This document shows, piece by piece, positions 1 to 14,008 of a stretch of DNA of 64,000 nt; positions within the stretch are counted from its first letter, which is position 1; every line of letters begins with the position of its first letter. A program made the position numbers and the translations under genes. The DNA is from Streptomyces durocortorensis (lineage in GTDB: Bacteria; Actinomycetota; Actinomycetes; Streptomycetales; Streptomycetaceae): assembly GCF_031760065.1 (NCBI RefSeq), contig NZ_CP134500.1, forward strand, positions 186,001 through 250,000, written 5' to 3'. The notes below the pieces were generated by a model that saw only the letters and a list, made by a program, of their open reading frames with translations, did not search any database and was not told the origin of the DNA.

Positions 1-932
1 GCCGCGTAGTACTCCTCGACGCAGCTCCCCCACCACTCGATCATGGCCCGCTTCACATGGTCGGGGCACGGGGCCGCCCCGTGGATCGCGTGCCGCATGG
101 AGGAGACGTCGTAGCGGGCCTTCACCTCGTCGGGCAGCGCGAGCAGCCGGTGAAACTGGGTCGGGACCATATGGGTGTGGGTGCAGCGGTGCGCGTCGAT
201 GAGGCGGAGCATCTCCTCGGGCGCCCAGCCGTCCATCAGGACGAGCGGGTGGCCGATGTGGAGTGCGGCGCCCGCGAACTGGAGTACGGCGGTGTGGTAG
301 AGCGGCGAGCAGACCAGGTGGACGTTGTCGTCGAAGGGCCGGATGCCGAAGATGCCGAGGAACCCGCCGAGATAGGTCTCCTCGGGCCGCTTGCCCGGCA
401 GCGGTCGGCGGATGCCGCGCGGACGGCCGGTGGTGCCGGAGGTGTAGTTCATGACCCAGCCGAGGGTGCGCCCCTCGGGCGGGCTCACGGGGTGCCCTTC
501 GAGGAGCTCGGCGTACGGGCGGCTGCCGGGTACCGCGCCGACGCCGTAGCGGTGACCGGCCGGCAGCTCCGCCTCGTCGGCGGCGGCGGTCGCGGCGGCC
601 GCGAAGCGTTCGTGGGCGATCAGGGCCCGGGCACCCGAGTCGGCGACGATCCAGGCGATCTCGGGGCCGACGAGGTGGTGGTTGACGGGGACGAGGTAGA
701 AGCCCGCCTGGGATGCGGCGAGGTAGGCGGTGAGGAGTTCGACGCCGTTGGGCAGCACGACGGCGAACGCGTCGCCCTCGCGCAGTCCCGCCGCGCGCAG
801 TCCGTGGACCATGCGGTTGACGTCGGCGTGCAGCCGGCCCGCGCTCCACTCCTCGCCGCCGGGGGCGATCAGTACCGTGCGGTCGGGGTCGGCGGCGGCC
901 TGGGCCCAGAAGCCGTTGGGGGGCTGGCTCAC
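1..932 (-). CDS. Acyl-CoA synthetase / AMP-dependent ligase (3' end cut by window edge)
   Basis: Leftward gene starting at a GTG (complement of 930-932) and running off the left edge, so only the N-terminal ~310 residues are present. The protein begins V-S-Q-P-P-N-G-F-W and carries the AMP-binding P-loop motif YTSGTTGRPRG, preceded by W-V-M-N, plus HLVCSPLYHT and HTHMVPTQFHRL, typical of the ANL superfamily of acyl/aryl-CoA ligases. Expected reaction: ATP-dependent adenylation of a carboxylic acid and transfer to CoA in the cytoplasm; the substrate cannot be read. Its GTG overlaps the TGA of the upstream nitronate monooxygenase-like gene (GTGA), so the two are probably translationally coupled, suggesting shared acyl/fatty acid catabolism. 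The C-terminal lid domain is outside the window. Confidence 0.85.
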   Translation of the reverse strand, partial: MSQPPNGFWAQAAADPDRTVLIAPGGEEWSAGRLHADVNRMVHGLRAAGLREGDAFAVVLPNGVELLTAYLAASQAGFYLVPVNHHLVGPEIAWIVADSGARALIAHERFAAAATAAADEAELPAGHRYGVGAVPGSRPYAELLEGHPVSPPEGRTLGWVMNYTSGTTGRPRGIRRPLPGKRPEETYLGGFLGIFGIRPFDDNVHLVCSPLYHTAVLQFAGAALHIGHPLVLMDGWAPEEMLRLIDAHRCTHTHMVPTQFHRLLALPDEVKARYDVSSMRHAIHGAAPCPDHVKRAMIEWWGSCVEEYYA

Positions 933-2038
933 GTGGCGCTCCTTCCGGCGATGCGGTTGATGCGGGTGACAGCCCGTTCGAAGCCGCGGGTCAGGTCGTC
1001 GACGACGGCCCGCACGCTGCGTTCGCTGGTCATCCGCCCGACGATCTGCCCGACGGGGGTGCCGAGCAGCTCTCCCACCTCGTACTTCTGGATCCGGGAC
1101 ACGGCCTCGGCGACCAGCAGGCCCTGGAGCGGCATGGGCAGGGTGCCCGGCCCGGCCGTGTCGTCCCAGGCGTCGGTCCATGCGGTACGGAGCTGGCGGG
1201 CGGGCTTTCCGGTGAGGGCGCGGGAGCGGACGGTGTCGCCGGAACCCGCGGCCAGCAGCTTGGCGGTGAGGGCCTCCGAGTGCAGGTCTGCCTCCTCGGT
1301 GGTGAGCCAGAGGGAGCCGAGCCAGACGCCCTGGGCGCCGAGGGCGAGCCCGGCGGCGACCTGTTCGCCGCTGCCGATTCCTCCGGCGGCGAGCACGGGC
1401 AGCGGGGCGACGGCCTCGACGACTTCGGGGACCAGCACCATGGAGCCGATCTCCCCGGTGTGGCCGCCCGCCTCGTACCCCTGGGCGACGACGACGTCGA
1501 TGCCCGCCTCCGCGTGCCGCCGGGCGTGCCGGGCGCTTCCGGCCAGGGCGGCGACGAGGACCCCGTGGTCGTGGGCCCGTTGGATCACGTCGGCGGGCGG
1601 GGAGCCGAGGGCGTTGGCGAGGAGCTTGATCGGGTAGTCGAAGGCCACGTCGAGCTGGCCCCGGGCGACCTCCTCCATCCAGCCGGTGATGCGCCAGCCG
1701 GACGCCTCTCCCTCCGCGAGTTCGGGCACGCCGTAGCGGGTGAGGAGCTCCCGCACGAAGCCGCGGTGCTCCTCGGGGATCATCGCCTCGACGTCGGCCT
1801 CGGTGACGCCTTCGACCTTCTTGGCGGGCATGACGACATCGAGGCCGTAGGGCTTGCCGTCGGCGTGCTTGTGCAGCCGGTCGAGGTCGCGCGCGAGGTC
1901 GTCGGGCGCGGTGTAGCGGACGGCCCCGAGCACGCCGAAGCCACCCGCTCTGGTGATGGCCGCGGCCACCTCGGGGAACGGCGTGAAGCCGAAGATCGCG
2001 TGCTCGATTCCCAGTTGCTGGCTCAGCTCCGTCTCCAT
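929..2038 (-). CDS. Nitronate monooxygenase-like FMN-dependent oxidoreductase
   Basis: Predicted 369 aa. Start chosen at the ATG giving METELSQQLGIEHAIFGFTP; the open frame extends further upstream but that part is arginine/proline-rich and not family-like. TIM-barrel flavoprotein of the nitronate monooxygenase / 2-nitropropane dioxygenase family: the N-terminal segment with ITRAGGFGVLGAVRYT, the phosphate-binding VVAQGYEAGGHTGE loop and the glycine-rich LAAGGIGSGEQVAAGLALG segment are the usual FMN-binding elements. Members oxidise alkyl nitronates or act as enoyl reductases; the substrate here is unknown. It is the first gene of a two-gene leftward operon with an acyl-CoA synthetase and faces the divergent serine hydrolase across a 229-bp spacer holding a candidate operator. 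Confidence 0.85.
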   Translation of the reverse strand: METELSQQLGIEHAIFGFTPFPEVAAAITRAGGFGVLGAVRYTAPDDLARDLDRLHKHADGKPYGLDVVMPAKKVEGVTEADVEAMIPEEHRGFVRELLTRYGVPELAEGEASGWRITGWMEEVARGQLDVAFDYPIKLLANALGSPPADVIQRAHDHGVLVAALAGSARHARRHAEAGIDVVVAQGYEAGGHTGEIGSMVLVPEVVEAVAPLPVLAAGGIGSGEQVAAGLALGAQGVWLGSLWLTTEEADLHSEALTAKLLAAGSGDTVRSRALTGKPARQLRTAWTDAWDDTAGPGTLPMPLQGLLVAEAVSRIQKYEVGELLGTPVGQIVGRMTSERSVRAVVDDLTRGFERAVTRINRIAGRSAT

Positions 2039-2082
2039 GGGCGGCAGGATGCCGCAGCGGCGCGGCCGAGGGAAGAGATTTC

Positions 2083-2097
2083 CTGATGGAACGTCAG
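2083..2097. promoter_or_regulatory. Imperfect palindrome, candidate operator of the NMO/acyl-CoA synthetase operon
   Basis: CTGATGGAACGTCAG is a 15-bp imperfect inverted repeat (outer CTGA/TCAG arms match; positions 5 and 7 break symmetry). It lies 45 bp upstream of the leftward ATG in the 229-bp divergent spacer (2039-2267). Size and position suit a TetR-type operator; no regulator gene is adjacent, so the binding protein is unknown. Nothing else was recognised in this spacer. Confidence 0.35.
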
Positions 2098-2267
2098 ATT
2101 CTTTGCGGGTCGGGAGACGTACGGGAGGGCGGGGGTGACAGTAACCTCTGCGACGGCAGGGACTTTCACTGCCCGGCGGGATTGCGGAAGTTACTTTCGC
2201 GCGGGTGGGGCACGCGGGCGCGAGCGCGGCCCGGCGGCCGGGCACCCGGCGCGGGAAGGGGTCGCGG

Positions 2268-4166
2268 ATGACCGGGGAAGCGAAGGGCGACGGGCGGGCG
2301 GCGGCCGAGAGGCGCGTGCCCGGTGGCGGCATCGGCCGGCGCAGGCTGGGCGGCGGGATACTGGCCCTGGGCGGGGCGCTCGCGCTGACGCCGGTTCCGC
2401 TCGCGGGAGCGGCCGCCCGGAGGAGGCCGGACGGGGCCCCGGTGGCGGGCGGCACCACCAACGGAGCAGTGGGAGCGGACATGGACGCAGGGGCACACCG
2501 GCCCACGCTGCGCCGGGGCAGCGCCGCACACGCCGGGCTGCTCCAGGAGCCGCTGGACCAGCTCGTACGGGACGCCGAGGCGTACCTCGCCGACTCCCCC
2601 GAGCACCCCTGGTACGCGGGTGCGGTGCTGCTCGCCGGGCGGGGCGGCACGGTGGCGCTGCACCGGCCGATCGGCAAGGCGGTGCGCTATGCCGCGTACG
2701 ACGAGAAGACCGGCACCGGGGTGGAGTTCCCGGCGGACCGGCAGATCCCGATGGCCGAGGACACCGTCTTCGACCTGGCATCGGTCTCCAAGCTGTTCAC
2801 CTCGATCCTGGCGGTCCAGCAGATCGAGCGCGGCACGCTGGAGCTGGAGGCCGCCGTGGCCTCGTACCTCCCCGACTTCGCGGGCGGCGGCAAGCAGGAC
2901 GTCACGGTCCGTCAGCTGCTGACGCACACCTCGGGTTTCCGGTCCTGGATTCCGCTCTACGAGGAGCCGACCCGGGAGGGAAAGCTCCGGATGCTGTGGA
3001 ACGAGGTCCCGGCGAGCGCCCCGGGCAGCGCCTACCTCTACTCCGACCTCAACCTCATCTCGCTGCAACTGATCCTGGAAGAGATCACCGGCCACCCCTT
3101 GGACGCCCTGCTCCACGACGAGATCACCGCCCCGCTCGGAATGCACCGCACGCGCTACAACCCGCCCGCCTCCTGGAAGCCGAAGATCGCGGCGACCGAG
3201 GACGCCCGGCGGCCCTGGTCGGGCCTGGAGCGCGGGCTGGTCTGGGGCGAGGTGCACGACGAGAACGCGTTCAGCCTGGACGGGGTGGCGGGCCACGCCG
3301 GGGTGTTCTCCTGCGCCTGGGACCTGGCCGTCCTCGCCCGGACCCTCCTCAACGGCGGGACCTACGGCCGCTCCCGCATCCTGTCCGAGGACTCGGCCGA
3401 CCTCCTGTTCACCGACTTCAACACCGCGTTCCCGGGCGACGAGCACGGGCTCGGCTTCGAGCTCTACCAGCACTGGTACATGGGTGCGATGGCCACCCCC
3501 CGCAGCGCGGGCCACACCGGGTTCACCGGTACCAGTCTGGTCCTCGACCCGTCGACGGACACCTTCCTCATCGTGCTGGGCAACTCCGTTCACCCGGTGC
3601 GGAGCTGGCGCTCGGGCAGCGCGCCCCGGGTGGCGGCCGCGAACCGGCTGGCTCGGGCCGTCCCGGTCCGGCCCGAGCGGGGGCGTACGGCCTGGTTCTC
3701 GGGGATGGCGAGCGCGTCCACCGCCACGCTGACCCTGCCCGCCCTGCGTCTGGGCTCGGCCCGGGCCCGGCTGGACTGCGCGCTGTGGTGGGACACCGAA
3801 CCGTCCGCCGACCGCCTCGTCCTGGAGGCGTCGGAGGGGGCAGCGGGGCAGGACTGGCAGCCCGTGCCGTTCACCACCGTGCGCCCGGGCCCCGGCCACC
3901 GCCCGGACCCGCAGCCGCACCCGGCGGGCTGGGTGTCCGGCTGGTCGGGTCGCGTCTGGCACCGGCTGGAGGCGGACCTGTCGGCGTGGCGCGGGAAGCG
4001 TGTCCGGCTGCGGTGGCGCTACACGACGGACCAGCTGTACGTGGGGCGCGGCGCGTACGTGGACGGCCTGCGGGTCCGCGACGGAGCCCATACGGTCTTC
4101 GACTCCGACCGGCCCCGGGACGCGGGGCGGATCGGGGCGGCGGGCTGGGTGCCGTCGGCGGACTGA
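2268..4166 (+). CDS. Secreted serine beta-lactamase-like hydrolase (class C / esterase type)
   Basis: Predicted 632 aa. Start chosen at the ATG of MTGEAKGDGR because GGAAGGGG lies a few bases upstream; the frame is open from 2205 but lacks a better site. The N-terminus has a twin-arginine-like signal (IGRRRLGGG followed by ILALGGALALTP), so export by Tat is likely. The catalytic domain has the SxxK motif in SVSKLF, a YSD-type second motif (YLYSDLN) and HTG in GHTGFTG, i.e. the three signatures of serine beta-lactamase/D-Ala-D-Ala carboxypeptidase/esterase folds. The C-terminal ~170 residues form an extra domain rich in beta-like sequence (ALWWDTEPSADR, WRYTTDQLYVGRGAYVDG) not found in plain beta-lactamases. 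Substrate unknown: peptidoglycan peptide or ester. Stands alone, with a hairpin directly after the stop. Confidence 0.85.
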   Translation: MTGEAKGDGRAAAERRVPGGGIGRRRLGGGILALGGALALTPVPLAGAAARRRPDGAPVAGGTTNGAVGADMDAGAHRPTLRRGSAAHAGLLQEPLDQLVRDAEAYLADSPEHPWYAGAVLLAGRGGTVALHRPIGKAVRYAAYDEKTGTGVEFPADRQIPMAEDTVFDLASVSKLFTSILAVQQIERGTLELEAAVASYLPDFAGGGKQDVTVRQLLTHTSGFRSWIPLYEEPTREGKLRMLWNEVPASAPGSAYLYSDLNLISLQLILEEITGHPLDALLHDEITAPLGMHRTRYNPPASWKPKIAATEDARRPWSGLERGLVWGEVHDENAFSLDGVAGHAGVFSCAWDLAVLARTLLNGGTYGRSRILSEDSADLLFTDFNTAFPGDEHGLGFELYQHWYMGAMATPRSAGHTGFTGTSLVLDPSTDTFLIVLGNSVHPVRSWRSGSAPRVAAANRLARAVPVRPERGRTAWFSGMASASTATLTLPALRLGSARARLDCALWWDTEPSADRLVLEASEGAAGQDWQPVPFTTVRPGPGHRPDPQPHPAGWVSGWSGRVWHRLEADLSAWRGKRVRLRWRYTTDQLYVGRGAYVDGLRVRDGAHTVFDSDRPRDAGRIGAAGWVPSAD

Positions 4167-4197
4167 GCGACCCGGACCACGCGGCGGGCCGGGTCGC
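4167..4197. terminator. Hairpin between convergent genes
   Basis: Perfect 9-bp arms GCGACCCGG and CCGGGTCGC with a 13-nt loop begin immediately after the hydrolase stop codon and precede the stop of the convergent oxidoreductase. There is no T-tract, as is usual in streptomycetes. Probably terminates both transcripts. Confidence 0.6.
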
Positions 4198-4238
4198 CTG
4201 CCGGCCACCGCCCGTTCGCGTCCCCGGGCCGCCCCCGC

Positions 4239-5828
4239 TCACCGCCCCAGCGCGGCCATCGCCGCGTTGTGGCCGGGAACCCCGCTGACCCCGCCGCCGC
4301 GCACCGCGCCCGCCCCGCAGAGCAGGACGTTGGCGTGCGCGGTCTCCACGCCCCAGCGGCCGGTGCCCTCCTCCGCGTACGGGAACGCGAGGTCGCGGTG
4401 GAAGATGTGGCCGCCGGGCAGCCTCAGGTCGCGCTCCAGGTCGAGCGGGGTCTTGGCCTCGATGCAGGGTTCGCCGTTCTCGTCGAGGGCCAGGCAGTCG
4501 GTGACCGGCTCCTCCAGGTGGGCGTCCAGTTCGGCGAGGGTCGCCTTCAGCAGGGCGGCGCGGGCGGCCTCGTTGTCGGCGGCGAACAGCCGCGCCGGAG
4601 TGTGCAGGCCGAACAGGGTCAGGGTCTGGTAGCCGCGCGCGGCGAGCTCGGGGCCGAGGATCGAGGGGTCGGTCAGCGAGTGGCAGTAGATCTCGGACGG
4701 CGGGGCGGCGGGCAGCCGTCCGGCCGACGCCTCCCGGTAGGCATCGGCCAACTGCCCGTACCCCTCGGCGATGTGGAACGTCCCGGCGAAGGCCTGCCGC
4801 GGGTCGACCGCGCGGTCGCGGAGCCTCGGGAGCCGGGTGAGCAGCATGTTCACCTTGAGCTGGGCGCCCTCGGAGGGCGGGGGCGGGGTGTCCCCGAGGA
4901 GGGCGGCCAGTGCCTGCGGGGAGGCGTTGACGAGTACCCGGCGGGCGGCGACGGTGTGTTCGCCGTCCGGGGTGCGGACGGCGACCTCGGCGGCGTGGCC
5001 GTCGGTCTCGATCCGGGTCGCCTCGTGCCGTACGCGGATCTCGGCGCCCGCCGCGCGGGCCGCCTCGGCCAGCGCGTCGGTGAGTGCGCCCATGCCGCCG
5101 ACGGGGACGTCCCAGTCTCCGGTGCCGCCGCCGATGATGTGGTAGAGGAAGCACCGGTTCTGGAGGAGCGATGCGTCGTGGGCGTCGGCGAAGGTGCCGA
5201 TCAGGGCGTCGGTAAGGACGACGCCGCGCACGAGGTCGTCGGTGAAGTTCCCCTCCACGGCCACGCCGAGGGGTTCCTCGAACAGCATCCGCCAGGCGTC
5301 GGGGTCATCGATCCGCTCGCGCAGGACGTCCCGGCCGGGCAGTGGTTCGGTGAGCGTCGGGAAGACCCGCTCGGCCACGCGTCGCGTCATCCCGTAGAAC
5401 CGCTGCCAGGCCGCGTACTCGCGCTCGCCGCCGGTGAGCGCGGCGAAGGACTCCCGGGTGCCCTCGCCCGCGACGAGCAGTCCGGTGGGGCGCCCGTCGC
5501 GCACGGCGGGGGTATAGGAGGAGACGTTCCGCTTGCGTACGGCGAAGTCGAGGCCGAGGTCACGGACGATCTTGTCCGGCAGCAGGGACACCAGATACGA
5601 GTAGCGCGAGAGCCGGGCGTCCACCCCGGCGAAGGGGCGGGTCGAGATCGCCGCTCCCCCGGTGGTGCCGAGGCGTTCCAGGACCAGGACGGACTGTCCG
5701 GCGCGGGCGAGGTAGGCGGCGGCGACCAGACCGTTGTGGCCGCCGCCGACGATCACGGTGTCGTACCGGTCCCGGGCGGGCGGCTGACCTGCGACGGACC
5801 GGGGAGAGCGAGACTGAGGTGCGGGCAT
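4239..5828 (-). CDS. NAD(P)/FAD-dependent oxidoreductase, phytoene desaturase/CrtI-like
   Basis: Predicted 529 aa, start at the ATG giving MPAPQSRSPRSVAG; the frame stays open upstream but that is antisense to the kinase C-terminus. Residues ~20-55 form a Rossmann dinucleotide fold, YDTVIVGGGHNGLVAAAYLA followed by the acidic strand end VLVLERL, and the C-terminus has the FAD-closing motif LLCGAGAVRGGGVSGVPGHNA. This is the amine oxidase/CrtI-type family of soluble or membrane-associated flavoenzymes that desaturate or oxidise hydrophobic substrates. No carotenoid genes are nearby, so a carotenoid role cannot be assumed. It follows the kinase gene on the same strand after 74 bp and may be cotranscribed with it. 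Confidence 0.8.
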   Translation of the reverse strand: MPAPQSRSPRSVAGQPPARDRYDTVIVGGGHNGLVAAAYLARAGQSVLVLERLGTTGGAAISTRPFAGVDARLSRYSYLVSLLPDKIVRDLGLDFAVRKRNVSSYTPAVRDGRPTGLLVAGEGTRESFAALTGGEREYAAWQRFYGMTRRVAERVFPTLTEPLPGRDVLRERIDDPDAWRMLFEEPLGVAVEGNFTDDLVRGVVLTDALIGTFADAHDASLLQNRCFLYHIIGGGTGDWDVPVGGMGALTDALAEAARAAGAEIRVRHEATRIETDGHAAEVAVRTPDGEHTVAARRVLVNASPQALAALLGDTPPPPSEGAQLKVNMLLTRLPRLRDRAVDPRQAFAGTFHIAEGYGQLADAYREASAGRLPAAPPSEIYCHSLTDPSILGPELAARGYQTLTLFGLHTPARLFAADNEAARAALLKATLAELDAHLEEPVTDCLALDENGEPCIEAKTPLDLERDLRLPGGHIFHRDLAFPYAEEGTGRWGVETAHANVLLCGAGAVRGGGVSGVPGHNAAMAALGR

Positions 5829-5902
5829 GCACCTTCGTAGCACGCGGCGTCCGTCCGGGACCAGAGGCGGCGGGTCACCGGGCCACGCCGCGGCGCCGGG
5901 CG

Positions 5903-8134
<2,232 letters not shown>

Positions 8135-8285
8135 CTGCCGCTTCCCGCCCCCGTAGTCCCGCCGCTCCCCGCCGTTGCGCCCTCCCCGGCCGGTCCAGTA
8201 TGGCCGCCCGGCGGCGGAGTGTGTACGCGGCGGTGCAGGTACCGGGTCCGCCGGCCGTTGCCTGCCGCTGCTCGGGCACCGCTCC

Positions 8286-8702
8286 TCAGGCGCCGCCCAA
8301 CCACGAGCCTCTGGCTGCCGATGCGACGAGCTCCCCGAGGCCGAGGGCGACCGGAACGGGCACCAGCAGGAGGAGTCCCACGCGGACCAGGGACGGGGCG
8401 GCGATCGCGACCACCTCATCGGGAGCACGTGTCGTGAAGAAGTCCCGCCAGCGCAGGACCTCCCCTCCGCTGCACGCCCAGAAGAACAGCCCGGTCACGA
8501 GGAGGACCGAGCCCGTCACGAGTCCCAGAAAGGCGGTCGCGTCCAGCAGGTCGACACGGTCCTCGTGCTCTCTGAGGGCGAACGTCGCGACGGTCACGCA
8601 GATGGCCGCCCCCGCTCCGTACGCCGCACCGCGCACCGCGACCCCGCCGAACCGCAGACGCGGTTCGAGCACCCCGCTGCCGCCTCTGGCCACCCTGCCC
8701 AT
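8286..8702 (-). CDS. Small hypothetical membrane protein
   Basis: Predicted 138 aa from an ATG preceded by a strong GGGGGAGGGG site; a start 69 bp further upstream is possible but has no such site. Four hydrophobic stretches are visible: AAYGAGAAICVTVATF, FLGLVTGSVLLVTGLFFW, a weaker VVAIAAPSLVRVG and LLLLVPVPVALGLGELV, consistent with an integral membrane protein. A charged loop LREHEDRVD lies after the first helix. No family recognised. It is on the same strand as the kinase gene and upstream of it. Confidence 0.6.
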   Translation of the reverse strand: MGRVARGGSGVLEPRLRFGGVAVRGAAYGAGAAICVTVATFALREHEDRVDLLDATAFLGLVTGSVLLVTGLFFWACSGGEVLRWRDFFTTRAPDEVVAIAAPSLVRVGLLLLVPVPVALGLGELVASAARGSWLGGA

Positions 8703-8794
8703 GCCTGCCCCTCCCCCGCCGTCACCGCCGAACCGTAGCAGCGGACGCGGGCCGCGGGCTTGCCGTCCCACCGTTGCGAGCCGTGCGCCCGGCT

Positions 8795-8847
8795 TCCGCG
8801 GTGACCGCCCGCCGCACCGCCGAGGCGCGGCGGGCGGTCACCGCGGA
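8795..8847. terminator. Strong hairpin downstream of the UvrA-like gene
   Basis: Perfect 21-bp inverted repeat (8795-8815 and 8827-8847; inner arm ends GCCCGCCGC / GCGGCGGGC) with an 11-nt loop, starting 4 bp after the leftward stop of the resistance gene at 8852. A strong intrinsic terminator and the probable left end of the actinomycin cluster transcripts. Confidence 0.85.
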
Positions 8848-8851
8848 TGCG

Positions 8852-11113
<2,262 letters not shown>

Positions 11114-11186
11114 ATGTGCTCCTCGGATGGTACGGGTGGGGCTTCCCGGCGAGCCCCGGTCGTGGTCGGGCAGGAAGAGACGGCTC

Positions 11187-11943
11187 TCAGGCGTTCTCCT
11201 TCTGGAACGTCCGCGTGCCCCACAGGAGGGCCAACGCGGCCATGGCCAACAGGACGAGGGAGCCCGTCAGCAGCCCTGTCGAACCCAAGTCCCCGCGGAA
11301 CGCCGCACGTCCGGCTTCGACCACATGAGTCAGAGGGTTGATCCGGGCCAGGTTGTAGAGCCAGCCGGGGGCCAGTTGCTCGGTGACCGGCAGCAGCACG
11401 CCGGACAGCAGGAGCAGCGGCAGGAGCACGGCGTTCATCAGTGAGGGGAACGCGGCCTCGCTCTTGAGGATCAGCGCCAGTGCGTAGGACCCCGAGGACA
11501 GCGTGATGGCCAGCACCGCGGCGATAGCGAGGCTCAGCAGCATGCCGGACACCGGCGCGTCCAGGTCGAAGACGAGCAGCGTCACGAGCACGATCAGCAC
11601 CGACTGCGCGGTCGCCTGGACGGCCTGGGCCAGGACCTTGCCGAACAGCAGGGCCGACCGGCTGGCCGGGGTGCCGCGGAAGCGGTCGACCACGCCGACC
11701 CGGTACTCGGTGAGGAGCCCGACCCCGGCGAACGAACCGCTGAACAGTGCCGTCTGCACGATGAGCGCCGGCGTGAGCACGACCCAGGCGTTGCCCGCCG
11801 GGAAGCCGGGGGTGTGGTCGACGACCGTCACCATGAGCGGCCCGAAGAGGAACAGGTACAACAGCGGCTGCATGATTCCGATGATCAGCCAGGTGGGACT
11901 GCGCAGGCACAGTTTCATGTCCCTGAGGAAGATCAGCAAAGTG

Positions 11944-11954
<11 letters not shown>
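11187..11954 (-). CDS. ABC-2 type transporter permease (DrrB-like)
   Basis: Predicted 255 aa. About six hydrophobic segments (PTWLIIGIMQPLLYLFLFG, WVVLTPALIVQTALF, VLIVLVTLLVF, LSLAIAAVLAITL, LLPLLLLSGVLLPV, LVLLAMAALALLWG) separated by short loops, with the cytoplasmic EYRVGVVDRFRGTP segment and the NPLTHVVEAGR stretch typical of ABC-2 drug-export permeases. Its ATG overlaps the end of the ATPase gene by 11 bp, so subunits are made together. Expected to form the membrane channel exporting actinomycin. Confidence 0.9.
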
Positions 11955-12927
<973 letters not shown>

Positions 12928-13006
12928 AAGAGCCTTCTTTCGCGCGTACCGCTTCTGGGTCGGATCACGGAGGGGCCCGGCCGTGTACCGGGCCCCTCCG
13001 CACGGT

Positions 13007-13894
13007 TCACTCCGGACGGCCGTCGGCAGCAGCGGCCTGGAACTGCGCGAGCCTCTCCTGCGCTTCGGCCATGTCCTCCGCGGTCGGCGCGTCGTCCTGG
13101 GTCAGCTTGAACCGCCAGTACCCGCTGAAGTCGATCGACGCCTTGTCCAGTCCCCGGTCGTTGACCAGATGACGGCGGAGCGCCCGGACGGCAGCCGACT
13201 CGCCCGCCAGCCAGGCGAACGGGCTGCCGGGGAGGAACTCGGCCTTGCGTACGGCGTCGATCAGCACGTCGCTCCGGCCGGGCGGGGTTCCCTGGCGGTA
13301 GAGCCAGTTGACCGTGGCGTCGCCCGCGGTCTCGAAGTCCTGCCGCTCGGCGGCGTCGGCGACTTCGATGAAGGCCAGGGCAGGGGCGCCCTCGGGCAGG
13401 GCCTCCAGCAGGGTGCCGATGGCCGGCAACGCGGTCTCGTCTCCGGCGAGCAGGAGCCAGTCGGAGTTCGCGATCGAGTCCGTCAGGGAGACGGGCGCGG
13501 AGTAGACCTCCGACGGGCCGACCATGCCGAGCCGGTCACCGGGACGGGCGGAACCGGCCCAGCTGGTGGCGGGGCCGGTGTCGCCGTGCAGGACGAAGTC
13601 GATCTCGACGGTGTTGGCCGGTCCGCGTCGGCGGATGGTGAAACTGCGCATCCACGGCCGCTCGCTCTCCGGAATGGCCAGAAATGCCTGGTACCAGCTC
13701 GTCGCGTCGTCGCCCTGCTCCGGCAGAACGGGCAGCTGCTGGCCGGACCGCGGGAAGCAGAGCTTGACCTGCTGGTCCGGCGTCCGACCCACGGAGTCGT
13801 CGAGTCGCTCGGCGTCGAACGTCACTCGCGCCATGCGCGGTGTGACGTGCGTGATGTCGGTGACCTGGATGAATGAAACAGGGAGCTCTGCCAT
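13007..13894 (-). CDS. Siderophore-interacting protein family FAD reductase
   Basis: Predicted 295 aa, ATG with GGAAGG at good spacing. The N-terminal FAD-binding beta-barrel is marked by the MRSFTIRR motif and the C-terminal NAD(P)H-type region by LLLAGDETALPAIGTLLEAL and FAWLAGESAAVRALRRHL, matching ViuB/SIP ferric-siderophore reductases. No siderophore genes are adjacent. It heads the ABC/UvrA resistance operon and faces the TetR gene, so it may act as a flavin reductase for cluster chemistry (redox of a phenoxazinone or of ferredoxin) rather than in iron uptake; this is conjecture. Confidence 0.82.
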   Translation of the reverse strand: MAELPVSFIQVTDITHVTPRMARVTFDAERLDDSVGRTPDQQVKLCFPRSGQQLPVLPEQGDDATSWYQAFLAIPESERPWMRSFTIRRRGPANTVEIDFVLHGDTGPATSWAGSARPGDRLGMVGPSEVYSAPVSLTDSIANSDWLLLAGDETALPAIGTLLEALPEGAPALAFIEVADAAERQDFETAGDATVNWLYRQGTPPGRSDVLIDAVRKAEFLPGSPFAWLAGESAAVRALRRHLVNDRGLDKASIDFSGYWRFKLTQDDAPTAEDMAEAQERLAQFQAAAADGRPE

Positions 13895-13949
13895 CGAAAA
13901 CCTTCCAAGAGTGCTGGGCATCCTGGGGCGGGAACACGTCCGCCTGATA

Positions 13950-13966
13950 TCCTTACGCCGTAAGGA
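13950..13966. promoter_or_regulatory. Palindromic operator between SIP gene and TetR gene
   Basis: TCCTTACG-C-CGTAAGGA is a near-perfect palindrome with 8-bp arms and a single central base, 56 bp upstream of the SIP start and 43 bp upstream of the TetR start. Size and symmetry are typical of TetR operators. Likely bound by the adjacent TetR to control both its own gene and the resistance operon. Confidence 0.7.
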
Positions 13967-13983
13967 GATGCTTGGGCGAGAGT

Positions 13984-14000
13984 ACTTTATGCAGTAAGGA
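13984..14000. promoter_or_regulatory. Second, degenerate TetR half-site pair overlapping the tetR ribosome-binding site
   Basis: ACTTTATGCAGTAAGGA repeats the GTAAGGA half-site of the operator at 13950-13966 with a degenerate left half. Centre-to-centre distance is 34 bp. It overlaps the AAGGAG ribosome-binding site of the TetR gene, so occupancy would suit autoregulation. Confidence 0.45.
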
Positions 14001-14008
14001 GTTGCAAG

